Assembly: GCF_002744735.1 (NCBI RefSeq)
Contig: NZ_KZ319339.1
Location: forward strand, 1,116,001 to 1,180,000
Length of the DNA stretch: 64,000 nt
Source of the DNA: Marinobacter guineae
GTDB taxonomy: Bacteria; Pseudomonadota; Gammaproteobacteria; Pseudomonadales; Oleiphilaceae
Reading direction: 5' to 3'
Each line of letters begins with the position of its first letter. Within the stretch, counting starts at the first letter, position 1. Below the pieces are notes generated by a model. It was not told the origin of the DNA and did not search any database. It saw only the letters and a program-made list of their open reading frames with translations. Shown one piece after another: positions 55,529 to 64,000 of the stretch. Position numbers and translations under genes: made by a program.

Positions 55529-56149
55529 ATGACCCTCGCCACCTGGCTGACCGTTGTCACGATCTGTGTTCTCGGTGCCATGTCACCCGGCCCCTCACTG
55601 GCACTGGTACTCAAGCAGACGCTGACTGGCGGGCGCCGCAATGGTGTCATTACCGCCCTGTCGCACGGTATCGGCGTCGGAATCTATGCCTTTCTGAGCA
55701 TCCTCGGGCTGGCCGCCATCATCACCGCCTCCCCGACCGCCTTCTCGATCCTGCAATGGGGAGGAGCCCTCTACCTGGCCTGGCTTGGGGTCAAAGGGCT
55801 GATGGCAAAGCGAAACACCAATGAAGAAATACCGGAACCCCCGACCACCAAAAGCGCAGCCCGTGACGGCTTCCTGATTGCCTTCTTCAACCCGAAAATC
55901 GCCGTGTTTTTCCTGGCCCTGTTCAGCCAGGTGGTCGGTACGGACACCAGTCTGGTGGCCAAGTTCGGCTATGCCGCCACGGCTTTGATCATCGACACCA
56001 GCTGGTACCTGATCGTCGCCTGGCTGTTCTCCAATCCGAAATGGTTGGCCTTGCTCAGGCAGAAAGCCGTGTGGTTCGAGCGCGTTTTTGGCGCCATTCT
56101 GGTTGGCCTGGCAGGACGCCTGGTGTTCGGCATCCTGAACGGAAGATGA
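55529..56149 (+). CDS. LysE/RhtB-family amino acid exporter
   Basis: 206 residues, six hydrophobic segments. The N-terminal signature GAMSPGPSLALVLKQTLTGGRRNGVITALSHGIG (about 16-49) is of the LysE/RhtB family, which exports amino acids such as homoserine, threonine or lysine. Mid-chain FNPKIAVFFLALFSQVV is typical. Substrate unknown. AAGGA upstream at about ten bases. Confidence 0.92.
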   Translation: MTLATWLTVVTICVLGAMSPGPSLALVLKQTLTGGRRNGVITALSHGIGVGIYAFLSILGLAAIITASPTAFSILQWGGALYLAWLGVKGLMAKRNTNEEIPEPPTTKSAARDGFLIAFFNPKIAVFFLALFSQVVGTDTSLVAKFGYAATALIIDTSWYLIVAWLFSNPKWLALLRQKAVWFERVFGAILVGLAGRLVFGILNGR

Positions 56150-56165
56150 CCAGTGTCTCGCCAGG

Positions 56166-56837
56166 CTAATCCGCCAACCTGACAATTTCGTCGTATTCGC
56201 GAATCTGAATCACGCGTTCGGCGGCCGGTTCAGAGGCCAGGCTGCACACTTCGTTGACCATGGCACTGGCCACCGTTGCCGCATCAATGCCCCGGTATTT
56301 TTCCAGCGGCCCGATCAGCGCGCGGTTAATCAGCGGCATGGCTTTGATGCCCAGAGCCTCTGCGGTTCGATGCTCGCTCCGGTCACCTAACAACAGGCTT
56401 GGGTGATAGATGGACAGGTAGGGATAGCGGAGCGCCCGCAGGGAATCTTCAAGCTCCCCTTTTACCCGGTTGTAGAAGATGGTTGATGACGAAGACGCAC
56501 CAATGGCGGACATCAGAATAAAGGCCCTCGCTCCCTGCGACTTGCCAAGTTCCGCTGCCTTCAGGGGGTAGCCAAGGTCCACCTCGCGAAACCTGGTCTG
56601 GGAGCCCGCTTTTTTAATGGTTGTGCCAAGGCAGCAGATAATAATATCCACATTGAACAGATCCCCATGATCCGCCATTTGGCCAAAGTCGATTTCATGC
56701 TGCTCCAGTTTCTCGTGCAGGGTCGGCAATTTATGGCGGACCAGTGCAACCACCTGAGAAACTTCATCTTTAACCAGCAACCCTTCCAGCACCTTGCCAC
56801 CCGTCAGGCCAGTGGCACCCAGTAACATCACCCTCAT
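56166..56837 (-). CDS. NAD(P)-binding Rossmann protein (NmrA/TIP30-like)
   Basis: 223 residues. MRVMLLGATGLTGGKVLEGLL at the start is the GxxGxxG dinucleotide motif. Then VDIIICCLGTTIKKAGSQTRFREVD, FILMSAIGASSSSTIFYNRVKGELED with the Tyr-x-x-x-Lys-like pair (Tyr/Lys in FYNRVKGELE) and LSIYHPSLLLGDRSEHR match the short-chain atypical SDRs typified by TIP30/HTATIP2. Role unknown; possibly a small oxidoreductase or a redox sensor. GGAAGGA precedes ATG. Confidence 0.86.
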   Translation of the reverse strand: MRVMLLGATGLTGGKVLEGLLVKDEVSQVVALVRHKLPTLHEKLEQHEIDFGQMADHGDLFNVDIIICCLGTTIKKAGSQTRFREVDLGYPLKAAELGKSQGARAFILMSAIGASSSSTIFYNRVKGELEDSLRALRYPYLSIYHPSLLLGDRSEHRTAEALGIKAMPLINRALIGPLEKYRGIDAATVASAMVNEVCSLASEPAAERVIQIREYDEIVRLAD

Positions 56838-56954
56838 AACAATCCTTCCCCGGACAAACCTGTCACTATCCTACCAAAGACTCATCGAAACGGGGTCATC
56901 GGTCCATCGACATCAATGGCCGCCAGTGTGATCGACCTGCCCCTCTGAGCGGAT

Positions 56955-56979
56955 AAAAAACACCGGGCAAAGCCCGGTG
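56955..56979 (-). terminator. Rho-independent terminator of the tct operon
   Basis: On the minus strand CACCGGGC (56979-56972) pairs with GCCCGGTG (56968-56961) around a three-base loop and is followed by six Ts (the A run at 56955-56960 on the plus strand). It lies just beyond tctA. Confidence 0.88.
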
Positions 56980-57024
56980 CAAAGACTGACAACAGATCGT
57001 CCGGCGGGAGTGTTCAAGACAGGG

Positions 57025-58551
57025 TCAATCGCTGACTGGACCCTCCTTCAGTGCCGCCCGCATCCGCCGGCGGAGAATTGGCCCTACCAGCGTTGGCAGC
57101 ACCAGCCCGAGGCCGGCTACCAGCCAGAACCCGATGGCCAGTGGGCTGGACCACAGTACCGTCCAGTCACCGTCGGACAGAATGAGCGCGTGCCCGAGGT
57201 TTTTCTCCATTTCCGGGCCCAGCAAGAGGCCGAGTATGATCGGCACCAGAGGGATCTCAAGCTTGCGCAGGAAATACCCGCCAACACCGAAGGCCACCAT
57301 GAAGTACAGATCGAAGGTGCTGTGGCTGATGGAATAAACTCCCACGAAGGCCACCATGGTCACGATGGGCAACAGGTACATCGGTGGTACCGAAAGCAGC
57401 CTGACAAAGAAGCCCACCAGGGGTATGTTGATTATCAGCAACAACACGTTCCCGATCAGCAGCGCCGCAATCACGCCCCAGACAATGTCGGCATGTTGGG
57501 TGAACATCAGCGGGCCCGGAGTGATGTTGAGAGAGATCAGCATCGCCAGCAACACGGCGGTGGTTCCACTACCCGGAACACCCAGGGTCAGCATCGGCAC
57601 CAGGGCACCGGAAGACGCACCGTTGTTGCCGGCCTCAGGAGCCGCCACGCCTCGTATGTCGCCTTCACCGAAGGTGCCCTTCTTGCCCAACACCTGCTTT
57701 TCCAGGGTATAGCTGATAAAGCTCCCCAGAGACGCACCGGCACCGGGCAAAACACCGGCAATAAAGCCCAAAACCCCTCCTCGCAACTGGGTCGGAATGG
57801 TATGAACCAGTTCCTTGAAGCTCAGGGTTATCTTGCCCACGCTCATCTTCTTGCGACCACCACCGATTCGGGCCTCAACAAAGAACAGCAGCTCGGAAAT
57901 CGCGAACAGGCCGACAATGGCCAGGATAAAGTCAATACCCTCGTACAACTCCAGGATATCGAAGGTGTACCGCTGAGTGCCGGTCGCGATATCAATACCA
58001 ACAGTGGAAATCATGATACCGATGGTCGCGGCAATCACCGTTTTCATCGGGTTTTTACCGGTGATACCCCCAAGGGTGGCAAACGCGAGCATGAACAGCG
58101 CAAAGTATTCCGCCGGACCGAAGGTCAGGGCGAATTTTGCCAGAATGGGCGCCAGCATGATCAGGCCAACAGTCCCGATCAGACCGCCGGTGAACGATGC
58201 GATGGCGGAAATGGCCAGGGCGTCCGCTGCCCGGCCCTTCTGCGCCATGGGGTAGCCGTCCAGACAGGTCATCATCGCGGGCTCATCCCCCGGAATATTC
58301 AACAGGATCGAAGAGATCCGTCCACCGTACATGGCGCCGGCATACACCGAGGTCAGCAGAATCATCGCGGTTTCCGGAGGCAGCCCCAGGGTGAACGCCA
58401 GCGGAATCATGATGGCAACACCATTGGCGGGGCCAAGGCCCGGCAGACAGCCAATCAAGGTTCCCACAAAGGCGCCCAACAGTGCGAACATCAGGTTGTA
58501 TGGGGTCAACGCCACCGCAAACCCTTCCATCAGAAAGCCCAGGGTTTCCAT
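57025..58551 (-). CDS. tctA: Tripartite tricarboxylate transporter, large permease TctA
   Basis: 508 residues with about 12 hydrophobic segments. FAVALTPYNLMFALLGAFVGTLIGCLPGLGPANGVAIMIPL opens the chain; GGLIGTVGLIMLAPILAKFALTFGPAEYFALFMLAFATLGGI and a later LGFIAGVLPGAGASLGSFISY are the repeated TctA motifs. It is the main permease of the TTT family for citrate and other carboxylates. The ATG overlaps the TctB stop. Stem-loop terminator follows. Confidence 0.95.
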   Translation of the reverse strand: METLGFLMEGFAVALTPYNLMFALLGAFVGTLIGCLPGLGPANGVAIMIPLAFTLGLPPETAMILLTSVYAGAMYGGRISSILLNIPGDEPAMMTCLDGYPMAQKGRAADALAISAIASFTGGLIGTVGLIMLAPILAKFALTFGPAEYFALFMLAFATLGGITGKNPMKTVIAATIGIMISTVGIDIATGTQRYTFDILELYEGIDFILAIVGLFAISELLFFVEARIGGGRKKMSVGKITLSFKELVHTIPTQLRGGVLGFIAGVLPGAGASLGSFISYTLEKQVLGKKGTFGEGDIRGVAAPEAGNNGASSGALVPMLTLGVPGSGTTAVLLAMLISLNITPGPLMFTQHADIVWGVIAALLIGNVLLLIINIPLVGFFVRLLSVPPMYLLPIVTMVAFVGVYSISHSTFDLYFMVAFGVGGYFLRKLEIPLVPIILGLLLGPEMEKNLGHALILSDGDWTVLWSSPLAIGFWLVAGLGLVLPTLVGPILRRRMRAALKEGPVSD

Positions 58552-58997
58552 CAGTTCACCTCCAGCAGGCCACCGGGCAGGCTCAGGTCCAGGCCGTAGT
58601 TAAACAGCACAAATACCACAACTGCACTGATCAGGCCGGTGAGGAAAGCCCTGACGGGTGTACCACCCATGCGCCAGCTCAATGTACCGACGGCCAATGT
58701 GGTGGAAATCACAAAGCCCAGAGGTTCCAGAAGCAGGGTATAAACCACCAGCACGACCACGGAAATTGCCAGCTCCAGTGCGGATTTGCCTACTGGCCAG
58801 CGTGCGTCCGGATCCGGCTTGATCATCAGGTACAGGCTGCCAGCCACCAGAACCACCGACAGAATGGTAGGGAAGGTTTCGGGCCCCACGCCCTCGGCGC
58901 CGCCGAATGGCTCGGGCCACTGCTGGGCAGCCCAGCCATAGGCAACGGCGAGGACCAGAAGGCCCAGGCCGAGTATTCGATCACCAGCGCCTGTCAT
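58551..58997 (-). CDS. tctB: Tripartite tricarboxylate transporter, small permease TctB
   Basis: 148 residues with four hydrophobic segments: GAGDRILGLGLLVLAVAYGWAAQQWP at the start, then TFPTILSVVLVAGSLYLMI and LAISVVVLVVYTLLLEPLGFVISTTLAVGTLSWRMGGTP. Overlaps tctC by four bases (ATGA) and tctA by one base. It is the small membrane subunit. Confidence 0.93.
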   Translation of the reverse strand: MTGAGDRILGLGLLVLAVAYGWAAQQWPEPFGGAEGVGPETFPTILSVVLVAGSLYLMIKPDPDARWPVGKSALELAISVVVLVVYTLLLEPLGFVISTTLAVGTLSWRMGGTPVRAFLTGLISAVVVFVLFNYGLDLSLPGGLLEVN

Positions 58998-59971
58998 TTC
59001 AGCAGACCGATTTCGCGGGACAGTTGTTCGATCTCCTGAACCTGGTTTTTGACAAACTCATCAAACTTGTCCGCAGGCGGATGGAATGGAATCAGGCCAT
59101 TGCTCTTCATGACTTTCTTCCATTCCTCACTGGCATACAGTGTGTCGACTGCGTTGACCCAGTATTCCCTGGCCGCCTCATCAGCGCCTTTGGGCATGTA
59201 GAAGCCGCGCCAGTTCGGACCAACAGCCTCAACACCCTGTTCTTTGGCTGTCGGAATATGGTTGAACTTACCGGGCAGGCGCTCGTCTGCGAGCACAGCC
59301 AGTACGCGCAGGTCCCCCGATTCCATGAAACCGGTGGCTTCGGAGATATCTCCGGTAAAAGCATCAACCTGACCGCCGACCACCTGGGTCATGGCCTCAC
59401 CACCGTTGTTGTAGGACAGGTACGGAATGCGCGGCAGGTCGTCTGCACCCGCGGCTTTGGCGGTAATCAATACCTTCAGATGATCCCAGCCACCCCGGGC
59501 ACTGCCACCGGCGAATTTGACGGATCTGGGATCGGCACTGACAGCGTCCATCAGGTCGTTCAGATTCTTGTATTCGGAATCCTTGCCGACAGCGATGACG
59601 CCGTAATCGGCGCCCAGTGCGCCGACCCAGGTCACCATATCGGCGTTCATGCCGGGAAACTGTTTCTGTGCCAGGCGTGTGGTGGTGGCGGTGGATGCCG
59701 CAACCAGCAATTTATTTTCTTCGGCACGCTTGCTAACAGTGTGTGCGTAAGCCACACCACCGCCGGCACCTGCCATATTGACGGTTTGTACACTGCCATC
59801 AATCAGACCAAGCTCCTGCATCACATTACCCGCACTGCGGCAAGTAAAGTCCCAGCCGCCACCGGGATCAGACGGAGCGATGCACTCAACTTTTCCGGAT
59901 GGCTCCCAGGCCAGGGCAGACATACTGACGGCGGCCGCCGCCACAAAAGACAGGGTACGTTTGATCAACAT
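58994..59971 (-). CDS. tctC: Tripartite tricarboxylate transporter, substrate-binding protein TctC
   Basis: 325 residues. Signal peptide MLIKRTLSFVAAAAVSMSALA, then EPSGKVECIAPSDPGGGWDFTCRSAGNVMQE, with the CIAPSDPGGGWDFTCR stretch common in the family, and NMAGAGGGVAYAHTVSKRAEENKLLVAAS. The periplasmic protein binds the ligand, probably a tricarboxylate or dicarboxylate, and delivers it to TctAB. GAGGTGA precedes ATG. Divergent from the kinase gene. Confidence 0.93.
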   Translation of the reverse strand: MLIKRTLSFVAAAAVSMSALAWEPSGKVECIAPSDPGGGWDFTCRSAGNVMQELGLIDGSVQTVNMAGAGGGVAYAHTVSKRAEENKLLVAASTATTTRLAQKQFPGMNADMVTWVGALGADYGVIAVGKDSEYKNLNDLMDAVSADPRSVKFAGGSARGGWDHLKVLITAKAAGADDLPRIPYLSYNNGGEAMTQVVGGQVDAFTGDISEATGFMESGDLRVLAVLADERLPGKFNHIPTAKEQGVEAVGPNWRGFYMPKGADEAAREYWVNAVDTLYASEEWKKVMKSNGLIPFHPPADKFDEFVKNQVQEIEQLSREIGLLK

Positions 59972-60200
59972 TGTGTCACCTCATGTTTGTTTTTGTGTTC
60001 GCTCCCGAGGCAGACCTGTTGGCAAGGCCAATGGGGCGACTCGCATACAGGTTAAAAGCGGATCGGCACGGTCTGGAAGTTTGTGGTCGTAAAGCCTTTA
60101 AAGAAACTAATGGCCGTTTTGTTCATAAAGTTCACGGGCAATCATTGCCGCCGTGGATTACCCTGATGGGCAAACAACAACAACCCCAGCAGTCCATATC

Positions 60201-61820
60201 GTGTTTCGAAAGACCAAACTAAAAACCCGCATGATTCTCACCCTAGGGCTCGTCAGTGCTTTGCAGACGATCCTGATTGGTGTGTTCGCTGGTTATTATC
60301 TGAGCGAATCCCTGTACGACGAGATCGGCCAGCGGGCACTCATGGTTGCCAAAACGGTGGCGGCCACACCGGCGGTCATTTCCGGTATCCAGAACCGCGA
60401 TGTGGCCGAGCTCAACCACTTGGCGGCCCGCCTGGCAGAGACCAACGAAGCCCTGTTTATCGTCATCGGTGACCACAACTCCATCCGCCTCGCCCACCCG
60501 GATCCGGATCGTCTGGGCCATTCCATGGCCGACGACGACGGCGATTATGGCCGCCTGGCCCTGGTGCACGGTGAAGCCTACGTTGCCAGAGCACTTGGCA
60601 GCCTGGGCGAATCCGTGCGCGGCAAGGCTCCGGTAAAAATGCCAGCCACCGGCGAGATCATCGGCATCGTGTCGGTGGGTTACAGCCTGGCCCAGGTGGA
60701 GGCCACCATCGAGCGATACAATTTCGTGCTCTATGGGGTGGTCGGTCTGGTCCTGTTGATCAGTATTGTCGCCGCCATTGTGATTGCCGGGCGGTTCAAG
60801 CGCGCGATCTTCGGCCTGGAACCGGAACAGATCGCCCGGCTGTTCCGGGAACGGGATGCCACCCTGCAGTCCGTTCGCGAAGGCATCATTGCCATCAACC
60901 GGGAAGGCCTGATTACCACTGTCAACCGGACCGCCCTGGACACCCTGGGACTGGAACCGGAAACGCCCCTGGCCGGCCAACCGATACTGTCGGTATTGCC
61001 GGAAAGCGACCTGCTGTCAGTGCTGGAATCCGGGGTCCCGGATTTCGACCGGGAAGTGTGGCTGCGGGGCCGGCAAATGGTTGTGAACCGGCTGCCGGTG
61101 CGTGAAGGCAGCGACATCATTGGCGTGGTGGCCAGTTTCCGGCTGCGTGATGAGGTGGATCAAGTCAGCCGCCAGCTGACCCGCATCCAGCAATACGCCG
61201 ATACCCTGCGCAGCCAGACCCACGAATACTCCAACAAGCTGCACACCATTGCCGGCCTAATCCAGATTGGCGCCACCGACGAGGCCATGGCCCTGATTGG
61301 CAGCGAAGTCAGTGATCACCAGGCGCTGCTGCACCTGCTGCTGGAGGCAGTGCCCGACCCGGTCCTGGCCGGCTGCCTGCTGGGTAAATACAACAGGGCA
61401 CGGGAAATGGGCCTGCACCTGGACATTGATCCCGACAGCCAGATGGCCGACATTCCCGAGCGGCTGCCGAGGGATCAGTTGGTCAGCGTTCTTGGCAACC
61501 TGATCGACAACGCCCTGGAAGCGACCCGGTCGCACACCGGTGAAGGGGGCCACGTCCAACTCTCCATGACTGATCTCGGACACGAACTGATCTTTGAAGT
61601 TGAGGACCAGGGGCCCGGCATCCCCGTGGCGGCCCAACAGAAGATTTTCGAGAAAGGGGTCAGCAGCAAGGAGGGCGATGAACACGGCATTGGCCTGCAC
61701 CTGGTCCGTCTGTTCCTGAACCGCTGGGGCGGCTCGGTCACCGTTGAGAACCTGTCGACCGGAGGAAGCCGCTTTACCCTATACTTACCAAAATCACCGG
61801 AAGAGAGGAAGACCCGTTGA
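60201..61820 (+). CDS. CitA/DcuS-type sensor histidine kinase
   Basis: 539 residues from GTG 60201 (alternatives GTG 60153 and ATG 60231; none has a strong site). TM1 about 8-30, a periplasmic PAS-like sensor with HPDPDRLGH (carboxylate-binding type of pocket), TM2 about 180-200, a cytoplasmic PAS, then the H-box SQTHEYSNKLHTIAGLIQIG and ATPase motifs NLIDNALEAT, DQGPGIP and GIGLHLVR. Such kinases sense citrate, fumarate or similar. Divergent from tctC and four bases before its regulator, so it likely controls tctCBA (inference). Confidence 0.9.
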   Translation: MFRKTKLKTRMILTLGLVSALQTILIGVFAGYYLSESLYDEIGQRALMVAKTVAATPAVISGIQNRDVAELNHLAARLAETNEALFIVIGDHNSIRLAHPDPDRLGHSMADDDGDYGRLALVHGEAYVARALGSLGESVRGKAPVKMPATGEIIGIVSVGYSLAQVEATIERYNFVLYGVVGLVLLISIVAAIVIAGRFKRAIFGLEPEQIARLFRERDATLQSVREGIIAINREGLITTVNRTALDTLGLEPETPLAGQPILSVLPESDLLSVLESGVPDFDREVWLRGRQMVVNRLPVREGSDIIGVVASFRLRDEVDQVSRQLTRIQQYADTLRSQTHEYSNKLHTIAGLIQIGATDEAMALIGSEVSDHQALLHLLLEAVPDPVLAGCLLGKYNRAREMGLHLDIDPDSQMADIPERLPRDQLVSVLGNLIDNALEATRSHTGEGGHVQLSMTDLGHELIFEVEDQGPGIPVAAQQKIFEKGVSSKEGDEHGIGLHLVRLFLNRWGGSVTVENLSTGGSRFTLYLPKSPEERKTR

Positions 61821-62500
61821 TCCCCATTCGCCTACTGATCATCGAAGATGACCGCAAGATAGCGGAGATTCAGCGACGGTTCGTGGAACGTCTGGAAAAT
61901 GTTGAACTCTGCGGCATCGCCCACACCCTGGCTGACGCCCGGGACCAGGTTGATGTGCTGGCACCGGATCTGATCCTGCTGGATGTGTACTTTCCCGATG
62001 GCAATGGCCTGGAGCTATTACGGGAGCTGAGGGCTTCGGACAGCGGCAGCGATGTCATCCTGATCACCGCCGCCAAAGAGGTCGAAACCCTGCGCAGTGC
62101 CCTGCGAGGTGGCGTGTTCGACTATATTCTCAAGCCGCTGGTCTTCGAGCGTCTTCAGGAGGCCGTCAACCGCTACCGGGAGCACCTGGAACGTTTGTCC
62201 GGTCTGCACCAGGTGGCCCAGAAGGAAGTGGACGCGCTGCTGCCCCGGACCGCCGGGGAGGACACCCGCTCCGGAGAGGCGCGCCTGCCCAAGGGCATTG
62301 ATGCGCTGACCCTGGACAAGATCCGGGAGGTAATGGCCAGCGGAGGCCATCGCAGCGCCGAGGAAGTGGGCAGCGCCATCGGTGCCTCCCGAACCACTGC
62401 CCGCCGCTACCTGGAATATCTGGTTGGCTCCGGGGAACTGTCGGCGGAGGTCACCTACGGAAGTGTCGGGCGCCCGGAACGTCGATACTGTGGGCGCTGA
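61817..62500 (+). CDS. CitB/DcuR-type response regulator
   Basis: 227 residues from TTG 61817 (GAGGAAG just upstream, four-base overlap with kinase stop). Receiver domain with IIEDDRKIAEIQRRF, phosphoacceptor Asp in LDVYFPDGNGLELL (about residue 55), ITAAKEVETLRSAL and FDYILKPLVFERL. The C-terminal domain has a helix-turn-helix with RSAEEVGSAIGASRTTARRYLEYL, typical of the CitB/DcuR group. It should bind the tct control region. Confidence 0.92.
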   Translation: MIPIRLLIIEDDRKIAEIQRRFVERLENVELCGIAHTLADARDQVDVLAPDLILLDVYFPDGNGLELLRELRASDSGSDVILITAAKEVETLRSALRGGVFDYILKPLVFERLQEAVNRYREHLERLSGLHQVAQKEVDALLPRTAGEDTRSGEARLPKGIDALTLDKIREVMASGGHRSAEEVGSAIGASRTTARRYLEYLVGSGELSAEVTYGSVGRPERRYCGR

Positions 62501-62507
62501 CACCCGT

Positions 62508-63209
62508 TTACTCATATAGACCCTGCAGATAACGCAGCCCCGACAACTGCGTCATCTGCCCGCGGATCCATGTCACCCGTTCCCAGACATAAGGCGACGG
62601 GTCGGCGGCATTCAGCACCCGCGGATTGGGCAATACCGCCGCCAACCGGGCCGACTGGCCCGGAGAAAGTTCACCGGCGGCGATACCGAAATAGGCCCGA
62701 CTGGCCGCCTCCACGCCGTAAATCCCCGGGCCGAACTCGGCAATGTTCAGATACACCTCCATGATGCGCCGCTTTGGCCACAACACCTCCATGGTTAGCG
62801 CCAGGCCGGCCTCCAGTGCCTTACGCACGAAACTGCGATCATTCCAGAGAAACAGGTTTTTGACGGTCTGCTGGGTAATGGTACTGGCACCTCTCAGGCC
62901 CTCACCGGCGCGGTGTTCCGCCAACACCTTGGCGATGGCATCAAAATCCACGCCCCGGTGGTACGGAAAACGCTGGTCTTCGCTGGCAACCACCGCCAGT
63001 GGCATCCAGGGGGAGATATTACCCAGCGCCACCCACTCTTGCCGCAGTTCGGCATGGGGGTCAGCAAGGGCGTGCCCCAGCATGAATGCCGAGGTAGGCG
63101 GGTTCACAAACCGGAACAGTAGCAACAGGGAAAGCAGCAACAGCACAGCGCCCGCCAGTGCCCAGGCAAGCGTAAACAGGGTCTTTTTAACTATGGATTT
63201 GCCAGCCAC
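62508..63209 (-). CDS. mtgA: Monofunctional biosynthetic peptidoglycan transglycosylase
   Basis: 233 residues. An N-terminal membrane anchor (TLFTLAWALAGAVLLLLSLLLLFRFV) precedes the GT51 domain: LAVVASEDQRFPYHRGVDFDAIAKV with catalytic Glu, GASTITQQTVKNLFLWNDRSFVRKALEAGLALTMEVLWPKRRIMEVYLNIAEFGPGIYGVEAASRAYFG. It polymerises glycan strands from lipid II at the inner membrane without a transpeptidase domain. GTG at 63209 is the start. Convergent with the response regulator gene, eight-base gap. Confidence 0.95.
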   Translation of the reverse strand: MAGKSIVKKTLFTLAWALAGAVLLLLSLLLLFRFVNPPTSAFMLGHALADPHAELRQEWVALGNISPWMPLAVVASEDQRFPYHRGVDFDAIAKVLAEHRAGEGLRGASTITQQTVKNLFLWNDRSFVRKALEAGLALTMEVLWPKRRIMEVYLNIAEFGPGIYGVEAASRAYFGIAAGELSPGQSARLAAVLPNPRVLNAADPSPYVWERVTWIRGQMTQLSGLRYLQGLYE

Positions 63210-63368
63210 GCACCACCATCGAATCAGAGTTGACTATTATCAATATCAGGCCGCCAGTATGTCGTGGTTCTGGTGGCGTTTGAATTACAGCTGATTCAGG
63301 CTGCCGAAGGTCATCGGGGCGGCCAGGCTGCACGTATGTTGAAAAGGACGCAATTGAGGCACTTGCCC

Positions 63369-63881
63369 ATGGTGGAGCGCATACCACGCCCGGATGGCCT
63401 CCGGTTACTGCTTACGCCGAACCGTTCCATGACCTGGCATGGCAACGTCAGAATATGGCTGTGCCTTTTTGCTATCTCAGTCGTCATCACCACGGGCTTC
63501 AGTCTCGCGGGTGCCTGGGTGATCGTTCCTTTTGCCGGCCTGGAACTGATCGCACTGGCATTCGGCATCTACCTGACTTCCCGCGATTGTCAGCGGCGGG
63601 AAGTGCTGACCATAAACGATACAGATATTCACATCGAGAAAGGTATGAAGCAGAAACAGGCGGAGTGGACCCTGCCTCGACGGTACGCCCGCCTCCGGCT
63701 CGATGCACCGGCACATCCGTTTACTCCGGCGAAGCTGTCGCTCACCCATCGCGATACGGATGTGCCTCTCGGACAATTCCTCAACATTGACGACACTGCC
63801 ATTCTTGTCGACTTTCTGGAATCCCGTGGTGTGGTGGTGGAACGCAAAGAGCCCGATCCGCAGATCGGGCTCTGGTTCTGA
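63369..63881 (+). CDS. DUF2244 family membrane protein
   Basis: 170 residues from ATG 63369, chosen on GAGG nine bases upstream; ATG 63336 is an alternative. Two transmembrane helices (about 27-47 and 52-72, with WHGNVRIWLCLFAISVVITTGFSLAGAWVIVPFAGLELIALAFGIYLTSRDCQRREVLTI) precede a cytoplasmic beta-rich tail. LRLLLTPNRSMTW near the N-terminus and WTLPRRYARLRLD are typical of DUF2244, often found with cytochrome oxidase genes, which are not in the window but may follow it. Confidence 0.86.
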   Translation: MVERIPRPDGLRLLLTPNRSMTWHGNVRIWLCLFAISVVITTGFSLAGAWVIVPFAGLELIALAFGIYLTSRDCQRREVLTINDTDIHIEKGMKQKQAEWTLPRRYARLRLDAPAHPFTPAKLSLTHRDTDVPLGQFLNIDDTAILVDFLESRGVVVERKEPDPQIGLWF

Positions 63882-63895
63882 CGGCATCATGAAAG

Positions 63896-63991
63896 CTATT
63901 TGGCGGGTGGTGTCTGCTTTCTTGCCAGGAAATAAAAAACAAGACTGACAACACCACAAACGACCAATATCCAGCCTGCACCTTCAGCCAT
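63896..63991 (-). CDS. Putative single-pass membrane microprotein, 31 residues
   Basis: On the minus strand, ATG at 63989-63991 opens a 31-codon frame that reads MAEGAGWILVVCGVVSLVFYF with the end LARKQTPPAK and stops at 63896. The helix at about 5-24 with a short basic tail resembles oxidase-associated micropeptides, in keeping with the DUF2244 gene nearby. Too near the window's edge to see a ribosome binding site clearly. Probably real, but based on composition alone. Confidence 0.45.
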   Translation of the reverse strand: MAEGAGWILVVCGVVSLVFYFLARKQTPPAK

Positions 63992-64000
63992 CTGTGAGTT

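Noticed and set aside
56977..58599. 540-codon open frame on the plus strand opposite tctA
   Set aside because: Antisense to a clear TctA; the product is Gln/His/Arg-rich with no domain and no ribosome binding site.
58907..60055. 382-codon plus-strand frame opposite tctC
   Set aside because: Antisense to TctC with its signal peptide and conserved motifs; no supporting translation signals.
63849..63872. GAGCCCGATC/GATCGGGCTC hairpin as a terminator
   Set aside because: It lies within the DUF2244 coding sequence and has no T run afterwards.

Overview
The window reads as chromosomal DNA of a heterotrophic marine gammaproteobacterium, most likely Marinobacter or a close relative. This is inferred from gene content: a seven-subunit Mrp Na+/H+ antiporter, a Na+-coupled NSS transporter, two fatty-acyl-CoA ligases, a TsdBA-type thiosulfate dehydrogenase, a Tct transporter with a CitAB-type two-component system, an arginine N-succinyltransferase and PA0069-family radical SAM gene, and moderately GC-rich, densely packed genes. 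No rRNA, tRNA, CRISPR array, phage or intact insertion sequence was seen.

Layout. 1-10 kb: the 3' end of an AraC-type regulator, a 54-residue protein, a CNNM/CBS membrane protein, the mrpAB-C-D-E-F-G operon behind a leader of about 260 nt, ppnP, and an AlkK-like acyl-CoA ligase. 10-20 kb: dadA, yciH, a DUF4136 lipoprotein, a YigZ protein in an operon with a CpxA/R-like two-component system, a FemAB-like acyltransferase, dodecin, a DUF3750 protein, azlCD. 20-31.5 kb: a leucine-type dehydrogenase with a MerR-style operator, an NSS transporter, a sirtuin, a spermidine-synthase-like protein, DUF1415, an ABC-F protein (ybiT), a parvulin, a VanZ-like protein, an M24 pita-bread hydrolase, a DUF2059 protein and a lytic-transglycosylase-like protein. 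31.5-40 kb: a LysR regulator, a second acyl-CoA ligase, two tiny proteins, an Lrp regulator divergent from an astA/DUF1338 pair, pcm, an AbiTii-domain protein, a MITE-like nested palindrome and a TauE/SafE exporter. 40-50 kb: a chemoreceptor, a radical SAM gene with an SOS box at its promoter followed by an L,D-transpeptidase, tsdBA, a lipoprotein, an alpha/beta hydrolase, an old-yellow-enzyme, and a fluoroacetate-dehalogenase-like hydrolase. 50-64 kb: a ZIP transporter, a LysR regulator divergent from mmsA/GMC oxidoreductase, a LysE exporter, a Rossmann-fold reductase, tctCBA divergent from its kinase/regulator pair, mtgA, a DUF2244 protein and a 31-residue membrane peptide.

How it works together: most genes are housekeeping or catabolic. 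The parts with the least conventional structure are non-coding or small: the mrp leader with a proline-rich 37-codon frame, two multi-hairpin repeats (about 18.3 and 24.9 kb) whose stems differ in sequence but both pair perfectly, the MITE-like element at 39.0 kb next to a possible abortive-infection gene, and a 40-bp palindrome that contains a LexA box and overlaps a start codon. No wholly new multi-gene system could be demonstrated from sequence alone.
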